A stretch of DNA of 64,000 bases from assembly GCA_032622095.1 (NCBI GenBank), contig CP136067.1:98136707-98200706 (forward strand). Reading direction: 5' to 3'. The notes under the pieces were generated by a model. It was not told the DNA's origin. It did not search any database and saw only the letters and a list, made by a program, of their open reading frames with translations. Position numbers and translations under genes: made by a program. Below are positions 1 to 12,178 of the stretch, piece by piece (the stretch's first letter is position 1; each line of letters begins with the position of its first letter). Origin of the DNA: Siphonodentalium dalli. Its lineage: Eukaryota; Mollusca; Scaphopoda; Gadilida; Siphonodentaliidae.

Positions 1-409
1 CTCAGACATAGTCACTTCTGCACTGATCTCGCTGGGCGTTCCAGCGACGTCAATATTTAGGTCATGTGACATATCGTCATCGTCTTCATCCATCCCTAAT
101 CGACGTCCATCAAAGGTGCCGTCGGTAAATATATCATGACCTTGTCGTGACGTATCGAAAACGACGTCGCCAAATATGTCGATTGGTTGTCTTGCTGTAT
201 CGAAATCGTCTTCGTCAACAAAGCCACGCCTCCTCCTTCCTGTGCCGTCTCCATCTAGCCCAGTTCTTCCGGTTCTCGATGATTCTGGGAATTCCTCTTC
301 CTTTTTCACGGACTGAAAACTGAAGCTGAGTTCCGACTGCTTGCTTTTCATTGACCGCCCCTTGCTCTTGGTTTTCCACGTGCCGGTGCCATATTTTGAT
401 GTTCTTGTC
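1..409 (-). CDS. TPR gene (TTC25/ODAD4-like), exon 7, partial at window edge
   Basis: Open in one frame over all 409 bases on the minus strand and continuing past position 1. The 3' splice site is TTTCAG just above 409. The first base completes an AGG codon with the two bases left over from the 8882-9077 exon, so the phases agree. The product is basic and serine/lysine-rich at first (KTKSKGRS, KSKQSELSFSF), then acidic (DEDDFD, MDEDDDDMS), with no domain I recognise; it looks disordered. Vertebrate TTC25 has further TPRs after its linker and this protein does not show them here, so it may be a paralogue or continue off the window. A TTAA-MITE fragment begins only 22 bp upstream of the acceptor. 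Confidence 0.7.
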
Positions 410-435
410 CTGAAATTATTCCGAACGTTCGTTAA

Positions 436-515
436 ACTTTTCATGCTTGGAGCTTCCTGAATTTTTGCGAAAAACCCTGTGTCAATACATTCTTATTGAG
501 TCGCCCATGGGGCAG
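436..515. repeat. Fragment of TTAA-flanked MITE family M1
   Basis: TTAA at 432-435 is followed by a sequence close to the left end of the complete copies at 11522 and 13907: a CTTTTCATG...GGAGCTTCCTGAATTTTTGCG block, then a 'CCTGTGTCAATACATTC' block. No right end is visible. It lies 22 bp from the acceptor of the terminal exon. Confidence 0.6.
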
Positions 516-769
516 TAAAATACAAAGGTACACTTGGTTTGTTTTCTATTTTGGTTTTCGTTGTGCTCTGGTAGACCATACAGATAATAGATCAGAATGA
601 GATGTTTCAATGGGAGATTTGTCTACTTGTGAGGTAAATGCCACATAGCAAGTTGTAATTCCGGAAGCAATTTTAAGTATAGATTCGCAAATAAAATAAA
701 TATTATCATTTAGGGTCTTGGAGGGGTGTACAGACAGTCAGAAGAAAAGATTATACAAGTAACGAAGGA
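516..769. other. Intronic spacer
   Basis: A+T-rich intron of the minus-strand TPR gene, between the MITE fragment and the Academ-like transposon. I see no gene or repeat here. Confidence 0.4.
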
Positions 770-905
770 TTCATATATTAGTCCAGGCACATTAGGCGTG
801 AATGGGGAAAAGTAAGGAAATAAATCCCGGAAAGCTGATTTTTTTATATTATTTTGGCCATAACATCGCGGATGCGTCACGAAAAGTCCCATAAAATCCG
901 AGTTG
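770..905 (+). repeat. Left terminal inverted repeat of the Academ-like element
   Basis: Read forward, it matches the reverse complement of 6885-7017 in four ordered blocks separated by drifted spacers of similar length. The inward limit is unclear: a weaker match around 'ACCCTACCCC' (near 1298) to 'GGGGTAGGGTT' (near 6484) might extend it, but the same motif also occurs near 59577. Confidence 0.65.
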
Positions 906-1829
906 AGCTTTAGGAGTTAACCAATTTTTTCCATAATCATAAAAAAATCGTTGTGACTATCATGGAAATAATTGGATGCTGTGACAATTTATCAGACTAA
1001 ACATATACAGTTGACACTTAATATTGTTCAATACAAAATTCCCCAACCATAGATACTAGTTTAAAGGGGAACTTCGAATGAATTTCGCACTTTTGAATAT
1101 GAAATATCATAATAACCCCAAAATATGACGATTTTTTCAGGCAAACTGTCCTATTTAATGTCAGATTTCTCGGGCATCTCAAAACACAGAGATGCGAAAT
1201 ATGTTTTAAAAACTGCACAGACATTCCTTCTTCACAATAGTATGTGACATTAGCGACTACGCATATCCTAAGTGGTCAATACTTGTAAAATCATAACCCT
1301 ACCCCCTAAACTGGTTCTCATCGACATAATCACCATTTGCTATTCTACATTCCTTAATCGAAATTGGGGTTCTGTCTTTGACAACTTCGTAATGGTGTTT
1401 TTCTGGTGTTGTTATAAACATTAATATAAACACAATATCCATAAATGAACTGCAATTAATGAACGCTCTTTATTGAAGATGTTAATGATCGCATAATCGC
1501 ATAACGCTCTTTATTTTGCTGCCAATATAATAGAACGCGTACACCTTATCAGTTGGCTGTCTGCTCTCTTTGCATATTGTCGATAATTTATCTCATTGTG
1601 ATCAACTCTCTTGCGAAAGCTTATTTAAATTGTTGTTGGCTTTTGTTTTTTATATTCATATGCCGATAATCGACTCCTGTTGATACCTTACGGTGACAAC
1701 GAAGCAGGGGCGATTTTTCTGGTGTTCTTGTGTTACCATTCAACTCATGCTACGACTCATTTAGTTCTGATACGTTCACACGAATTAAATACTGGTATAC
1801 TGAACAATTTTGAATAGGTTTTGAGATAT

Positions 1830-4800
1830 TTATATCAGTTTCTGGTCATCAAGTCTTTGCGTCAAGAAATAAAGCAAAGAACTCCTTTCTTTTGAAAACA
1901 GATATTGAGAAATGCTGCAAATGTCAGGGGGAACTACGGGACCCTACACAAATAGTGACACTTGGCAGCCGAGGTGTACAAGCGTTGATATCTGCAAGCA
2001 TGGAGCTTTGTGGGGTCAGATGAACCAGTTGATGGTTCCAAAATACACCGAGATTGTTACAAAAATTATACTCGGCCAAGCACCATAACGAGCAAGAAAA
2101 GAGCTAGTAGTGATGCCGGAATGGTTTATATGATTCCGTGTAAATTGCTAAAACTACGATCTGACCAACCTGCATTCGATTTTAAGATCCACTGTTTACT
2201 ATGTGGACAGGAAGCCGACAAACAACTGAACATACCGTCAGAAAGAAGAAGACAAGTGCACGAGGTCGTGACACTGTCTTTCATTGATAGCATCAGAATA
2301 TGGTGTCGAAAACGTAACGACGAGTGGGGTGAAATAGTGCTGACTCGTATTGAGCATGCAATTGATTTAGTTGCAGAAGAAGGGCGTTACCACCATGATT
2401 GCCATCAGAATTTCACCAGTAAAACATACGAGACTCACTCGCGGGGTAGGCCGTTGACAAACAAGAAATCACTCGCATTCAATGAGTTGTGCACTTTCAT
2501 GGAGAATAGCAATGAGTGCCAGTTTTCTCTGAGTGAATTAGCAGAAACTTTTGAGACATATTTGGGCGATGAAGTCGGTTACACCATAAGATATCTGAAG
2601 GTAAAGTTAATGGAGCATTTTGGGATCAGAATCTCTATCACAAACTTGAGATCCCTTAAAAATGTGGTGACATTCAGGGAGTCCTCGGACAGAATACTGT
2701 TCGATTCGTGGTACACGAGCAAATGTTCCACTGAAACTGATGAACGCATGCGTATTGTCAAGAAAGCGGCTGCTATAGTTCGCGATGATATTCGGTCAAC
2801 CATATACAATTGTGATGTGTACCCAAAGCCAGACTCTTTATCTGTGTCGACTGAGTTACTACCTGATACACTCCAAGCATTTTTGCAGGGTGTCATAGCT
2901 CCACCACGGCGTCGGGCAAAGGATGAGATAGCCAGTCAGAGCAACCAGAGACGCGTCACATCAATAGCTCATTCTGTGATAAGTGCATGCCGACCGCGGT
3001 CTTTTGTCTCGCCATTGCTGTTGTCAATTGCAGTCTATATACACCGAAAATATGTATCGAGGGAAATAATTGACATTTTAAATGGGCTTATGTTTTCTTC
3101 GAGCTACCGAGAAGTTCAGCAATATATATCGTCAATTATGCTTCACAAGGGACCATCGCCCAGACTGGCCAAATTCACACAATTTGTTTTCGATAATGCA
3201 GACTGTAATGTACGCACAATAGATGGCAACAATACATTCCATAGTATGGGGGAATTGCCTGTATTACCCCGGCTGGCTCTCCCAAAGAAGTGTCAATTAA
3301 ACGATTGACTGGCAATCTTGGTAATGTTGGATCTGGGGAGTTCGGTTATATTCCCCTGAAAAGTTACAACAGACCCACACAATCAGGTTTGGATCTGATC
3401 GTGATGAAAGATCTACTTCATCTGGGTGAATCGGTTCCCAAAACTCTGAAGCATGCCGAGTCTGTCGATTCCCTCTGGTCGCTGAGCTATGTGCTTGGAG
3501 TCCCCTCTTGTCCTTCGTGGGCTGGTTATATGCATGTTGTGACCAAAGAAGAACATTATGAGACAAGTGACATTGAAATATTGCCCTTCATAAATTTCGA
3601 TCCGTCAAACGTCAGTACCATATACACAGCACTCATGTTCGCGCAAACCGAATGTGAAAAACAAGGACTAAACGTTTGCCCAGTGACTTTTGATCAGCCG
3701 CTAGATATCAAGGCGGTTGAGATAGTAACATCCTCTGATGAGTTGACAAAACTCTTTGTGAGGCTTGGAGGATTCCATATGCTTATGTCTTATTTTGCGG
3801 GCAGTGGGCTCTATTATGGCTGGAAGTGGTCTTGATGAACTTTGGGCCACTGTTTATGCTGGAGGTTCAATCCATCATATGATTAGTGGCCACGCATACT
3901 CCAGGGCTGTCCGTGCTCATTTGCTAACCACATTTGCTATGACTAGACTTCTCTTTGAAGAAAGTCGCGTGCTTGATAACGTGGACTGCGCCGCTTTGAA
4001 AGCAACATGTGGCGATCTCGTCGCCGGTAATTGCACAACAGCGAAAGCTGTAATTCAAACTGACGTCATCAGTTTGTTAGATCTCCTTGATGGCCTGCTC
4101 CGCGATGCCGCGGATGGACGGACCGGAAAATTGTGGGCGCAGTATCTCAAACAAATCAGTCTTCTACAATTGTTCCTGAGAGCAGAGCGCACTGGAGACA
4201 GGGCACTCCATACGTATTGTGTAAGACTGATGATACCAATTTACCATGCTGCTGGTCATTTTGCATACGCTAATTGTGCCCATCTCTACCTCCAACAGAT
4301 GGAAGATCTCCCCCGAACAATGCCCGTGGACGACTTCAAGGCGTTCACGGAGAAGGGATTCTTCACTATCAAAAGATCTGATAAGTTCTGGGATGGGATT
4401 TATTCCGACCAAACCATAGAACAGTGCCTTATGCGGATGTTCAAGATACCTGGCGGTCTCACACGTGGCAGGGGAATAACGGAGAGCACTATTGCGAAAT
4501 GGGTTCACGCCCTTCCCCTCTGTCTGCCGATATGCAATGCTCTTGAAAACTTTGTTCAAGTCCACACTGGCCACAGTGACCAACACCGGGACCTTCGCAA
4601 GAGCGCTCAAGCAAATGACATCAGTGATATTAACAAATTCCTCAACTGGTTGAGAGTGCATTCTCCGTTCGGCAATGGAGACCCATTGCAGTTAGTCTCA
4701 TTGTCATCTGGCATTGTGTCAGACAAATCAGTCAACTGTGACCAGGTTGTTACAGTTGGTAATGTCTGCGTATCAAAGGTTGTAGGGAAAGCATTCAGCA

Positions 4801-6288
4801 ACATCAAACTGCGTCGGGCCGACACTGTCAAATCAATCGGATCAATGGCCAATTATATCAAAGTACGTGGAGATGAAGTGGTAATCGATCCCACGATACT
4901 TTTCAGCCGCATCACATGTGTGATTCAGTCCCAGTCCGAAATGGAGGGATATCTAAAGTATGAGCTTGCACCAAAACCGCCGGCACTGTTTGATTCTGGT
5001 GGAATGAGAAAGACACAGAAGAGCGTCTTTGGTAAATTACTCAAGCCATATGCCACTGAACGGAAAGACCTTCCAGGAAGCCCTGTTTTTGTCATATATG
5101 GTGGCTTTTTGTTGAGAGCAGTCGTTTGGCCCAAACATTCATCATATGGAGATATCTGCACTTCATATTCAAATTATATAATGAAACATTTTGGATCCAA
5201 TGCCATTGCTGTATTTGATGGCTATGAATGTGATATGTCAACAAAGGGTGTGGAGCAAGCACGCAGAGCTAAGGGTAGATATTCCGCAGATATCAACATC
5301 TCGCTTGACCTGCCAGTAACCACCTCCCAGTCTGATTTTCTGGCCAATAGTCGGAACAAAACACAACTAATCCGTCTGTTAATGCAGGAATTTTCCCACA
5401 TCGGTGTCCAGTCGAAACAAGCAAACGCAGATGCTGATGTTCTGATCGCTGAGGTAGCATTGGACTTGGCTCAGAAAGGATAAAACCAATGTTGTAGTTC
5501 TTGGAACAGACACAGACTTACTTGCTATCCTAACGTCTCGGTATCACTCAGACTGGAACATATACATGATGTTCTCTGTCGCACCCAAAGTCCTCTTCTC
5601 AGTCGGAGAAATTTCGATCAAGTTGGGTAAGTCAAAGGGAAATGTGTTGCTGGCACATGCTATCAGCGGTTGTGATACAACTTCGGCACTCTTTCGTCTA
5701 GGAAAAAAGAAAGTCTTCAACATGATGGTCTCTGAAATTGCTGGAGATTTACAAAACTACATTGACTCTTTCACGGCACAAGACAGCACAAATAAAGAAA
5801 TTGCCTCGTCGGGGGAACGAATTATAATGGTGTTATACGGAGCGAGAAAGTTCGCTTCCCTCGACCATTACCGATACGTTGCTTATAAGCGTTATGTAGC
5901 CAAAACTAAGCTGAGTAAGTGCATTCAACTTGCTTCTCTTCCACCAACCAGTTGTGCAGCACATCAGCATGCCTTCCGAGCATACCTACATATTCAGGAA
6001 TGTTTAGGGTACTCGCTGTCTCCAACAGATTGGGGCTGGTCGATGACCAATGGCGTTCCAACTGCAACAACACAGCCCTTCGCGCCTGAAAATCTCTTGA
6101 ATTTGGTCAGTTGTGAGTGTAAGAGCGGTTGCAGTAAGAGATGTGGTGCAAGAAAGCAGGCTTGTCGTGCTCCGGATTGTGCAGGTGTAATTTGGATTCT
6201 TGTAGCAATCACAGACTCACAGATCCAACCGGCACTTCTGAAATTGACGAATAACCATGTAGATATTTGTTTGATTGGACATCCGTGA
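1830..6288 (+). pseudogene. Academ-like transposase with XPG/FEN-like nuclease, four frameshifts
   Basis: Four overlapping open stretches read as one protein of about 1,450 residues. The N-terminus carries Cys/His pairs (CCKCQ near 1913, IHRDCYKNY near 2049, YHHDCHQNF near 2391). A DDE-like core follows, with FDNADCN (3189) and TFHSMG, TFDQPL (about 3690), LGGFHMLMSYF and GSGLDELW (about 3830). Then comes a flap-endonuclease-like region with VFDGYE (5215), ADADVLIAE, GTDTDLL and HAISGCDTTSA (about 5660). A cysteine-rich tail (CECKSGCSKRCG, about 6115) ends at a stop at 6288. The frame breaks near 2010, at the G run 3248-3252, near 3799 and near 5480. There are no introns. The catalytic motifs persist, so decay looks recent, or the breaks could be sequencing indels. 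The superfamily is inferred from memory. Confidence 0.75.
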
Positions 6289-6884
6289 ATATTCACTTTT
6301 CAGTGTTTCGGATCTCGTCTGTTTGCTGATATTCAATATATTTTGTCAGCATCGTCGTCGTTGGACACATCGGAACATGTTATCAGTCCTGCTGTGGTCT
6401 TCGTATGAGCAGCTTTTCTGACATTTTTGTTATGTGGTCTTTTTAGGCTTTCAGACATTCGACGGCATGGCGTAAATTTATGGGGTAGGGTTAAGTTTTC
6501 GGTCGTAAAATTATCAGAGTTGTGACTTTTCGATATATCTGATCAATGTCATTATCGGAATTAACCTCTGTTCCAGTAGAAGGGTTCTTTTTTCAACTCA
6601 TTGCCATCTCATTATCTTTACTCACTCTCGTTTGTGTGAAAAATTCTGAATCGTCATGCAATTCCTGTGCTCTCTTCGGTAATAATGTCATCACACTTAC
6701 GGAATATGAGTGGTAGTAAGCTCAAACATCAATTTCACATATCTAGCGACACCTGCACAACGATAGGAGGCGTGTATTTGTGAAGATTGAGTACCTAAAT
6801 TAGTATTCATATGGCTGTATTCGCATTGGCTTGATGGAATTGCGTCAGAATTTGAACCATTCCGAAAAATCAAGATATCTCATA
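6289..6884. other. 3' noncoding part of the Academ-like element
   Basis: Between the stop codon and the right TIR. A+T-rich; includes a GGGGTAGGGTTAAGTTTT block near 6484 that recurs near 59577. No gene seen. Confidence 0.5.
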
Positions 6885-7017
6885 AAGCTCAACTCGGATT
6901 CTAGGGGACTTTTGCCAAGTTGTTCATAAACATGTTCTTATTAATCCCTGAAAAATTCAGCTTTCCGGGATTTTTTGCACTAGTGAAACCTAATGTGTCT
7001 GGACTATATATTGGAGG
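6885..7017 (-). repeat. Right terminal inverted repeat of the Academ-like element
   Basis: Inverted partner of 770-905; contains 'AGCTCAACTCGGATT', 'TCAGCTTTCCGGGATTT' and 'CCTAATGTGTCTGGACTA'. Confidence 0.65.
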
Positions 7018-7025
7018 GAGTGCTA

Positions 7026-7059
7026 AGACAATAAGTTCAACACGTTGAACTTATTGTCT
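7026..7059. repeat. Short perfect palindrome
   Basis: Arms of 16 bases (AGACAATAAGTTCAAC and its complement) are separated by two bases, just outside the right TIR of the Academ-like element. Confidence 0.8.
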
Positions 7060-7589
7060 GAACATTTACTAAGGGAACTAATCGTCACGGAATATTTAGT
7101 ATAAAAAGTGTTAATGGTAAAAGAAAATGTAAAAACGTCCATATACTGGAAAACACAATCCTTATAAAGTGTTATCATAATCAGCTAATAAATAAGACAA
7201 TCAACCTTTTAGTAATGTCATATATAGTTCTTTAAAGTCGAACTTGCATGTACCTTGTTCGATCTAGCACCGGAAATCCTAATTTTACAATGCTTGTCTA
7301 ACCGGAAGCGGAAATCGAAAAGTGCTCCAATTTTGGAATTTCCATATCTCGGTATATTATCTATATAATTGGTGACATCACAAAATAGAATATCCATTCC
7401 TCATATTAAGCTATAGTAATTGATGTCACGGTCAGGATATCAAAATGGGCCGCAAAATGCAGCAACTACTCATGATTGACTCCATGCCTCGACTGGACTA
7501 TGTATGAAGTCATCGACATTGATAACTACTTTCAAACTTCAACACAGTGATGTAGGGACGTGGCTAGACCGTGTGTCCGCCTTCAAACT

Positions 7590-7990
7590 GCACCCCTCCT
7601 TGAACTAGGTTTGCAGAATTGTATTTGCATCCCCCAACCCTTCTGTTGAAACTTTCCAACTGGTATCTCAAGTTGTTCAACTGTTGGAAATTTCCAAGCT
7701 GATATCAAAGTAGAAAAAATATGACACTCTTGGTCTAAAAACAACCAATTTGTGATATAAAATTTCCAACCAATTGTGCGTAAGTCTGTCAGACATGAAA
7801 TTTCCAACTGTTGAACTGAGACAAACGCTCTTCGGTCAGGACAAACCTAACAAGGATGATCCGCTACTAACTACAGAATTAGATCCCCTCGCCACGCTGA
7901 TCTACACTACAGACCACTACAATCACATAAACAGAATGTGGGGAAATCTAATATTTTTATTCAAGACTTTTGCCAGTTACAATTCATTTT
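7590..7990. repeat. Dispersed repeat rich in AAATTTCCAAC boxes
   Basis: At least four near-copies of TTGGAAATTTCCAA or GAAATTTCCAAC in both orientations, with C-rich spacers. The same signature recurs at 22150-23060, 36654, 38903, 39650, 41110-41700, 45500 and 49250. Confidence 0.55.
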
Positions 7991-8178
7991 GATTTCATCT
8001 GGCTAACTTCCATATGAATATAAACAAATCAGTTTCTCAGAAAAAACGCGATATGAATTGTAACTGACAAAATTCTTTAACAGCAAAAATAAGATTGCCT
8101 TATACATTCTGTGGTCCCTACATGATATGTACGTGGTGGCAATTGCTCGTTATTGTTACAATAAATGGGATATGATTA

Positions 8179-8632
8179 GCCTGAATTTAATGTGCCTGTC
8201 ATTTGCAGAATGAGGTCCCCAGAAGGTGAACTTAGTGACGCTATCCCGCATAATGTGCCAGCATCACTAAATTCACCATCTGGGCACCTCATTCTGCTTT
8301 AGGCCTCATCCTCTTGAAAGTTATGTTTATTATAAAACTTCTATAGAAACTTCTTCATATAGATTTCTATTTCTTTATTAGTTTAGTTTCTCTATAGCCC
8401 CAAATTGGCAGACGACACATTGCATAATCGAGGTTCCCAATGGGTGTACATCACAATATTCACCATTTGTGAACTTCAATCTGAGTCTATGTCTCCCATA
8501 GCATATCAGGCCACACAGAAGAGGTCACCAAAGGGTGAATTGAGTGATGTTAGACTGCTGTGCGCGATATCTTCGCAAAATACACCCTCTGGGGACCTCA
8601 TTCTGCAAATGACAGGCACACTAAATTCAGGC
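8179..8632. mobile_element. MITE with TA target duplication (Tc1/mariner-like), copy 1
   Basis: Termini form a 42-bp inverted repeat with one mismatch (GCCTGAATTTA.TGTGCC...), flanked by TA at 8177-8178 and 8633-8634. Two inner inverted blocks around 'TGAGGTCCCC...GGGACCTCATTCTGC' give a second hairpin layer. No coding capacity is evident. A related copy is at 52776-53210. The Tc1/mariner assignment rests only on the TA duplication. Confidence 0.8.
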
Positions 8633-8881
8633 TAGGATAAAAAAAATTAAATTACGTCACTACAAAGTTCCCGCTTCTGGTATTGAATTGATCCAGAGAT
8701 TACTACAACATATCGTACAAACCGGAACAGTCTTCACATTCGTGCCATTTGAGAACTATTCTCAATCATATTATGGAATTATCTGCCTAATTTTATCTCC
8801 GCCATGCGACAAGTGCGGCCAAATTACCAGATTTCATTGCTCAGCTTTAAACCCGCGTCGTGAGATAAACAGTATCCATAC

Positions 8882-9077
8882 CTGGAATCAAACTTTAAGT
8901 CATCGATGTCGTCCTCAGAGATGAGCGGAAGTCGCAGTTCACTGCTTCCGGCCATCAGAGGGTGGATTTTAGACTCGTCGACCTCGACATTCTCATGGAG
9001 TGTGTGGGGGTTGGCTTGCCGTCGTTTCCGCTTCAGGTAAGCTACGTCTCGTCGTGCTAAATCATTCTTAGGTTTTC
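8882..9077 (-). CDS. TPR gene, exon 6
   Basis: 196 bases: two bases complete a codon from the previous exon, 64 codons follow, and two bases are left for the next. Acceptor ATAATAG above 9077, donor CCAG|GTATGG at 8880-8881. The product starts KPKNDLARRDVAYLKRK and ends in an acidic segment (LPLISEDDIDDLKF). No domain recognised. The phase fits both the 11972-12175 and the 1-409 exons, which is the main support. Confidence 0.7.
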
Positions 9078-10099
9078 CTATTATAATAAACAATTTGTTT
9101 AAAGGTGAGATGGTGTATATCTCTAACATTTTTGTATAGAATCAGACCAAGTGTTGATGCTAGTGACAGACGGGCTATTGCCAAAACATCAAACCTGATG
9201 AAGACCGGGAACCTTGCTTTCACCATTTGCCTGAAAAAGGCTGCAATATATAACGATTCAAGGTTCGTTTTTTATCTATATATCAGCACGCTATAGCCTG
9301 ATGGGCTATCACAACAACTCATCTCAAATACTGCAGAAACCAGATATTGAACATATTTGTGTTTAAGAGTTCAAATTTCACAAATTCGAAAAATGGTGAT
9401 CGAAGTCATTTGAACGTTTATATCTTCTAAAGAGCCGTATTTATTTCGGGAACGGACTTTTTGTTTGAGTTACTTATATATTTGAAGAAAACAAAGAAAA
9501 CGAAGAAAACGAAGAATACTGTTATGCCGTAGATGGCCGTAGCTATCCTTCACGTTGTGTTGGCATACAATGATTTGAGATCTTTAGTGGTTATTGGGTA
9601 AAAGTTTATTCGTGTCATTTCCTATTAGTGTGTTGAATATTAGAATGAATTGTGTCACGTTTTCCATGATATACAGAAACATAATGTCTTAATTATAACC
9701 TATATACCGTACTAACTGAAAAGATCATTGTTGCGAAGCTTTAGTGTAACGTACCCAGACGTGTGCGGATTATTATTGTAAGTAACAAAGTTTCCTCCCT
9801 GTAATGTTACAATAATAGTTAATATAGTATCCAACAACCAATTAGCAGCTGGAGTATTGTCGAATGTATATGCACATTACATAGTCAGATTTAATAAATT
9901 TGAACGAAATGCATGGAATAATAAACAATTCCAATTACATTGTTTGAATTTCCCTCTGCCCACCCATGTTCAGACACTCCCTGTCCTCCCCCGGCAGGGA
10001 AACTATGTAACCCATTACCATACCCAGAGATGAAAACCATGATACCTCACTTAGAGCTTCCATATTATCTTCTATGTGTGAGATATCTGTCCTTCTCGT
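9078..10099. other. Intron without recognised features
   Basis: A+T-rich. A short (GAAAAC)n-like purine stretch lies near 9485-9515. Short open frames have no recognisable product. Confidence 0.4.
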
Positions 10100-10620
10100 C
10101 CACTCATTCAGCTTTCTGTAGTCTACACAAAAACGCCAATTTCCACGTTTCGTGGTGATATATATATCTTATGTTAGGAAGAAATCGGCGACAAATGTGT
10201 TTACCAATGTGGCTGTCCTCCCATCCCTTGCCCTTTCGCCGCCACTTTTCAACCCACACCACTATATTCCTTGTAGTATAGAGATGATATACAAGTTTGG
10301 TGAAAACGGCGCCAAATAGTTTCCACTCTGGGTGCTCCTCTCCAATCCTGACTCGGATATGGCCAATTTGTTTTTTAACCACATCATTATATTCCTCGTA
10401 TCATGGTGATGACTACATAATAGTGTGTTGGCAATTGGCGACTAAAAATATTGTTATCCTCCCCGTTCCTGACCCGAACGTCACCAATTTGGCGTCTTTT
10501 AACCACATTGCGATCAGATTCCTCATATCATGGAGAAGACCATATATTAATTTGGTTTATTAATGAATTGGCAACTAAAATTATTTTTTATTAATGTTCG
10601 TGCCCCTCCCTGAATCATCA
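10100..10620 (-). repeat. Diverged tandem array, inverse of the 49.6-51.3 kb array
   Basis: About three units of roughly 160 bp. On the minus strand they read 'CCACCAAACTTGTATATCATC', 'ATGATACGAGGAATATAATG' and 'GGTTTAAA', the same ordered blocks as in the plus-strand array at 49590-51290. Units are too diverged for exact boundaries. Confidence 0.5.
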
Positions 10621-11517
10621 TCATTAAACTCATTGTAGCACGGATGTTATTATCTGTGAGTTTTTTTTTTTAATTGTGACGATGGTAGTATCAGTATCGA
10701 CGAACACTTTATCCGTTTCTATTTTGTCAATATTTAACATTTTAACTACATTGAGGATGTGTGCATCAAACCTAAAACTGATTGGAGTCGTATAATCTCA
10801 CGATTTCGTCATTTGTGGTTCAAATGGTCATTAAATGGTGACAAATTTAACTTTTTCAGATAAATGTATGCTACAATGCGCCAACAAACAGAGACAATAG
10901 CCTTCATCCAGAATTATGTTTGTCGATACTAACGACAAGCGACAATTGAAACAAATAGTATATGAACCACAATAAAGGATAAAATCATGAGTTGATTAGC
11001 CTGTATACTGTTTTTAGTATAATTCACTGGTCCAGAATTTTCTGTAAATCTGAAATATTTACTTAATATAAACAAGTATGAGTGTTCGTCAAAACTGACG
11101 TGTTACAGACGTGATACTCGCCGGTAGAGTCCGCCCCTACAAAACTGACAGCCTACCAAGGAATACTGTGATGGTTATATTGGTGTTAGCTAACGTGGTG
11201 TCATGATATATTGATGAATTGACTGTTTATTGACACTGTAGGGTCGCGAAATGTCACATATATTTTTATTCTATTATCATAGCTGGCGTATATGTAGGAA
11301 TGCACTTTGATGATTGACGTATATATGGCGGACATGGTATCAATTCCCAAATATTTCCCTTCCTCTTACCACATACGTCCTGGTAGATGTTTATTAAAGG
11401 GAAAAAAGTATAGCCACCATTGCTAACCAGGGGCGTATGTAGGAACGAGCCAAACATGGTGTGGCATCAGTATTATTTCCCATGCATGATACTCCTTCGT
11501 GTTATCCCCTCTCTTTG
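10621..11517. other. Intron without recognised features
   Basis: No coding or repeat structure recognised beyond a poly-T run near 10660. Confidence 0.35.
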
Positions 11518-11521
11518 TTAA

Positions 11522-11956
11522 CCCTTTCATGACGGGAGCTATTATTAAAGACCCTGTGCCAATGCATTCTCTTATATATGCGAGTCGACCATAGGTCGTC
11601 TCGCATATTTTAGGGAATGCATTGGCCTAATACTTTTTTTTATCATTTTGTCTTATATTCTTTAACAATTTTAATATTTTTTCTTACATTCTTTATCAAT
11701 TTTGATCATTTTTCTTACATTCTTTAACATTTTTTATCATTTTTTCTCATTATTTCTTACATTCTTTAACAATTTTTTATCATTTTTTAAAACTGTTTTC
11801 TTACATTTTTTAACAATTATAAAAAATATATAAAATGTGTTAGGCCAATGTATTATCATATATATGCGAGGCGACCTGTAGTCGACTCGCATATATCAGA
11901 GAATGCATTGGCACAGGGTTTTCTCAAAACTTCAGGAATCTCCCGTCATGAAAGGG
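11522..11956. mobile_element. TTAA-flanked MITE, family M1, complete copy
   Basis: TTAA at 11518-11521 and 11957-11960. The ends are CCCTTTCATGACGGGA and its exact reverse complement. Inside each end is a hairpin-like block (CCAATGCATTCTC, ATATATGCGAGTCGACC). The centre is an A+T-rich array of a roughly 30-bp unit with TTTCTTACATTCTTTAACAA. TTAA target plus CCC terminus fits piggyBac-type mobilisation. Its right TTAA ends 11 bp from the donor site of the 11972-12175 exon. Confidence 0.85.
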
Positions 11957-11971
11957 TTAATGGGTACGAAC

Positions 11972-12175
11972 CTTGATGACTGACGTAGAGTGTGGTATCA
12001 GCATCATTTCCCATGTATTCTCCCTTCCTCTTCCGGACTATGTCCAGGTAACTGCCATGTCGTTTGGTGGGAGGGGGTGGAGGAAGAGGTCCCAGTTTCC
12101 TCCAGAACAGCACACGCTCCAACAGGAACCCCAGTCCTGTGTCGATTGTATCCCCAGTGATCTCTCGCTTTGATC
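11972..12175 (-). CDS. TPR gene, exon 5
   Basis: 204 bases between acceptor TTTCGCAG and donor CAAG|GTTCGT; two bases in, 67 codons, one base out. The segment DTIDTGLGFLLERVLFWRK aligns by eye with the TTC25 stretch that ends in a conserved Phe-Trp-Arg, after the 'GELYxDKxYLExL' motif of the previous exon. A proline run (LPPPPPTKRH) and a basic tail (IVRKRKGEYMG) follow. The donor has T at +3, so it is not a strong consensus. Confidence 0.75.
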
Positions 12176-12178
12176 CTG

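Larger units (their letters stand above)
770..7017 (+). mobile_element. Decayed Academ-like DNA transposon (about 6.2 kb)
   Basis: A single long transposase-type gene in plus orientation is bracketed by diverged inverted repeats of about 135 bp (770-905 and 6885-7017). Shared blocks are 'TAGTCCAG.CACATTAGG', 'AAATCCCGGAAAGCTGA', 'AAAAGTCCC' and 'AATCCGAGTTGAGCTTTA'. The encoded order is zinc-binding N-terminus, DDE-like core, XPG/FEN-like nuclease, Cys-rich tail. As I recall, that combination defines the Academ superfamily (AcademX lineage). No clean target-site duplication could be fixed because the outermost bases have drifted. It sits in the last intron of the minus-strand TPR gene, in the opposite orientation. 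Confidence 0.65.

Noticed and set aside
1298-6494. Extension of the Academ-like TIRs to about 530 bp
   Set aside because: Only a GGGGTAGGGTTA motif matches at the right distance; the sequence between does not, and the motif also occurs near 59577.
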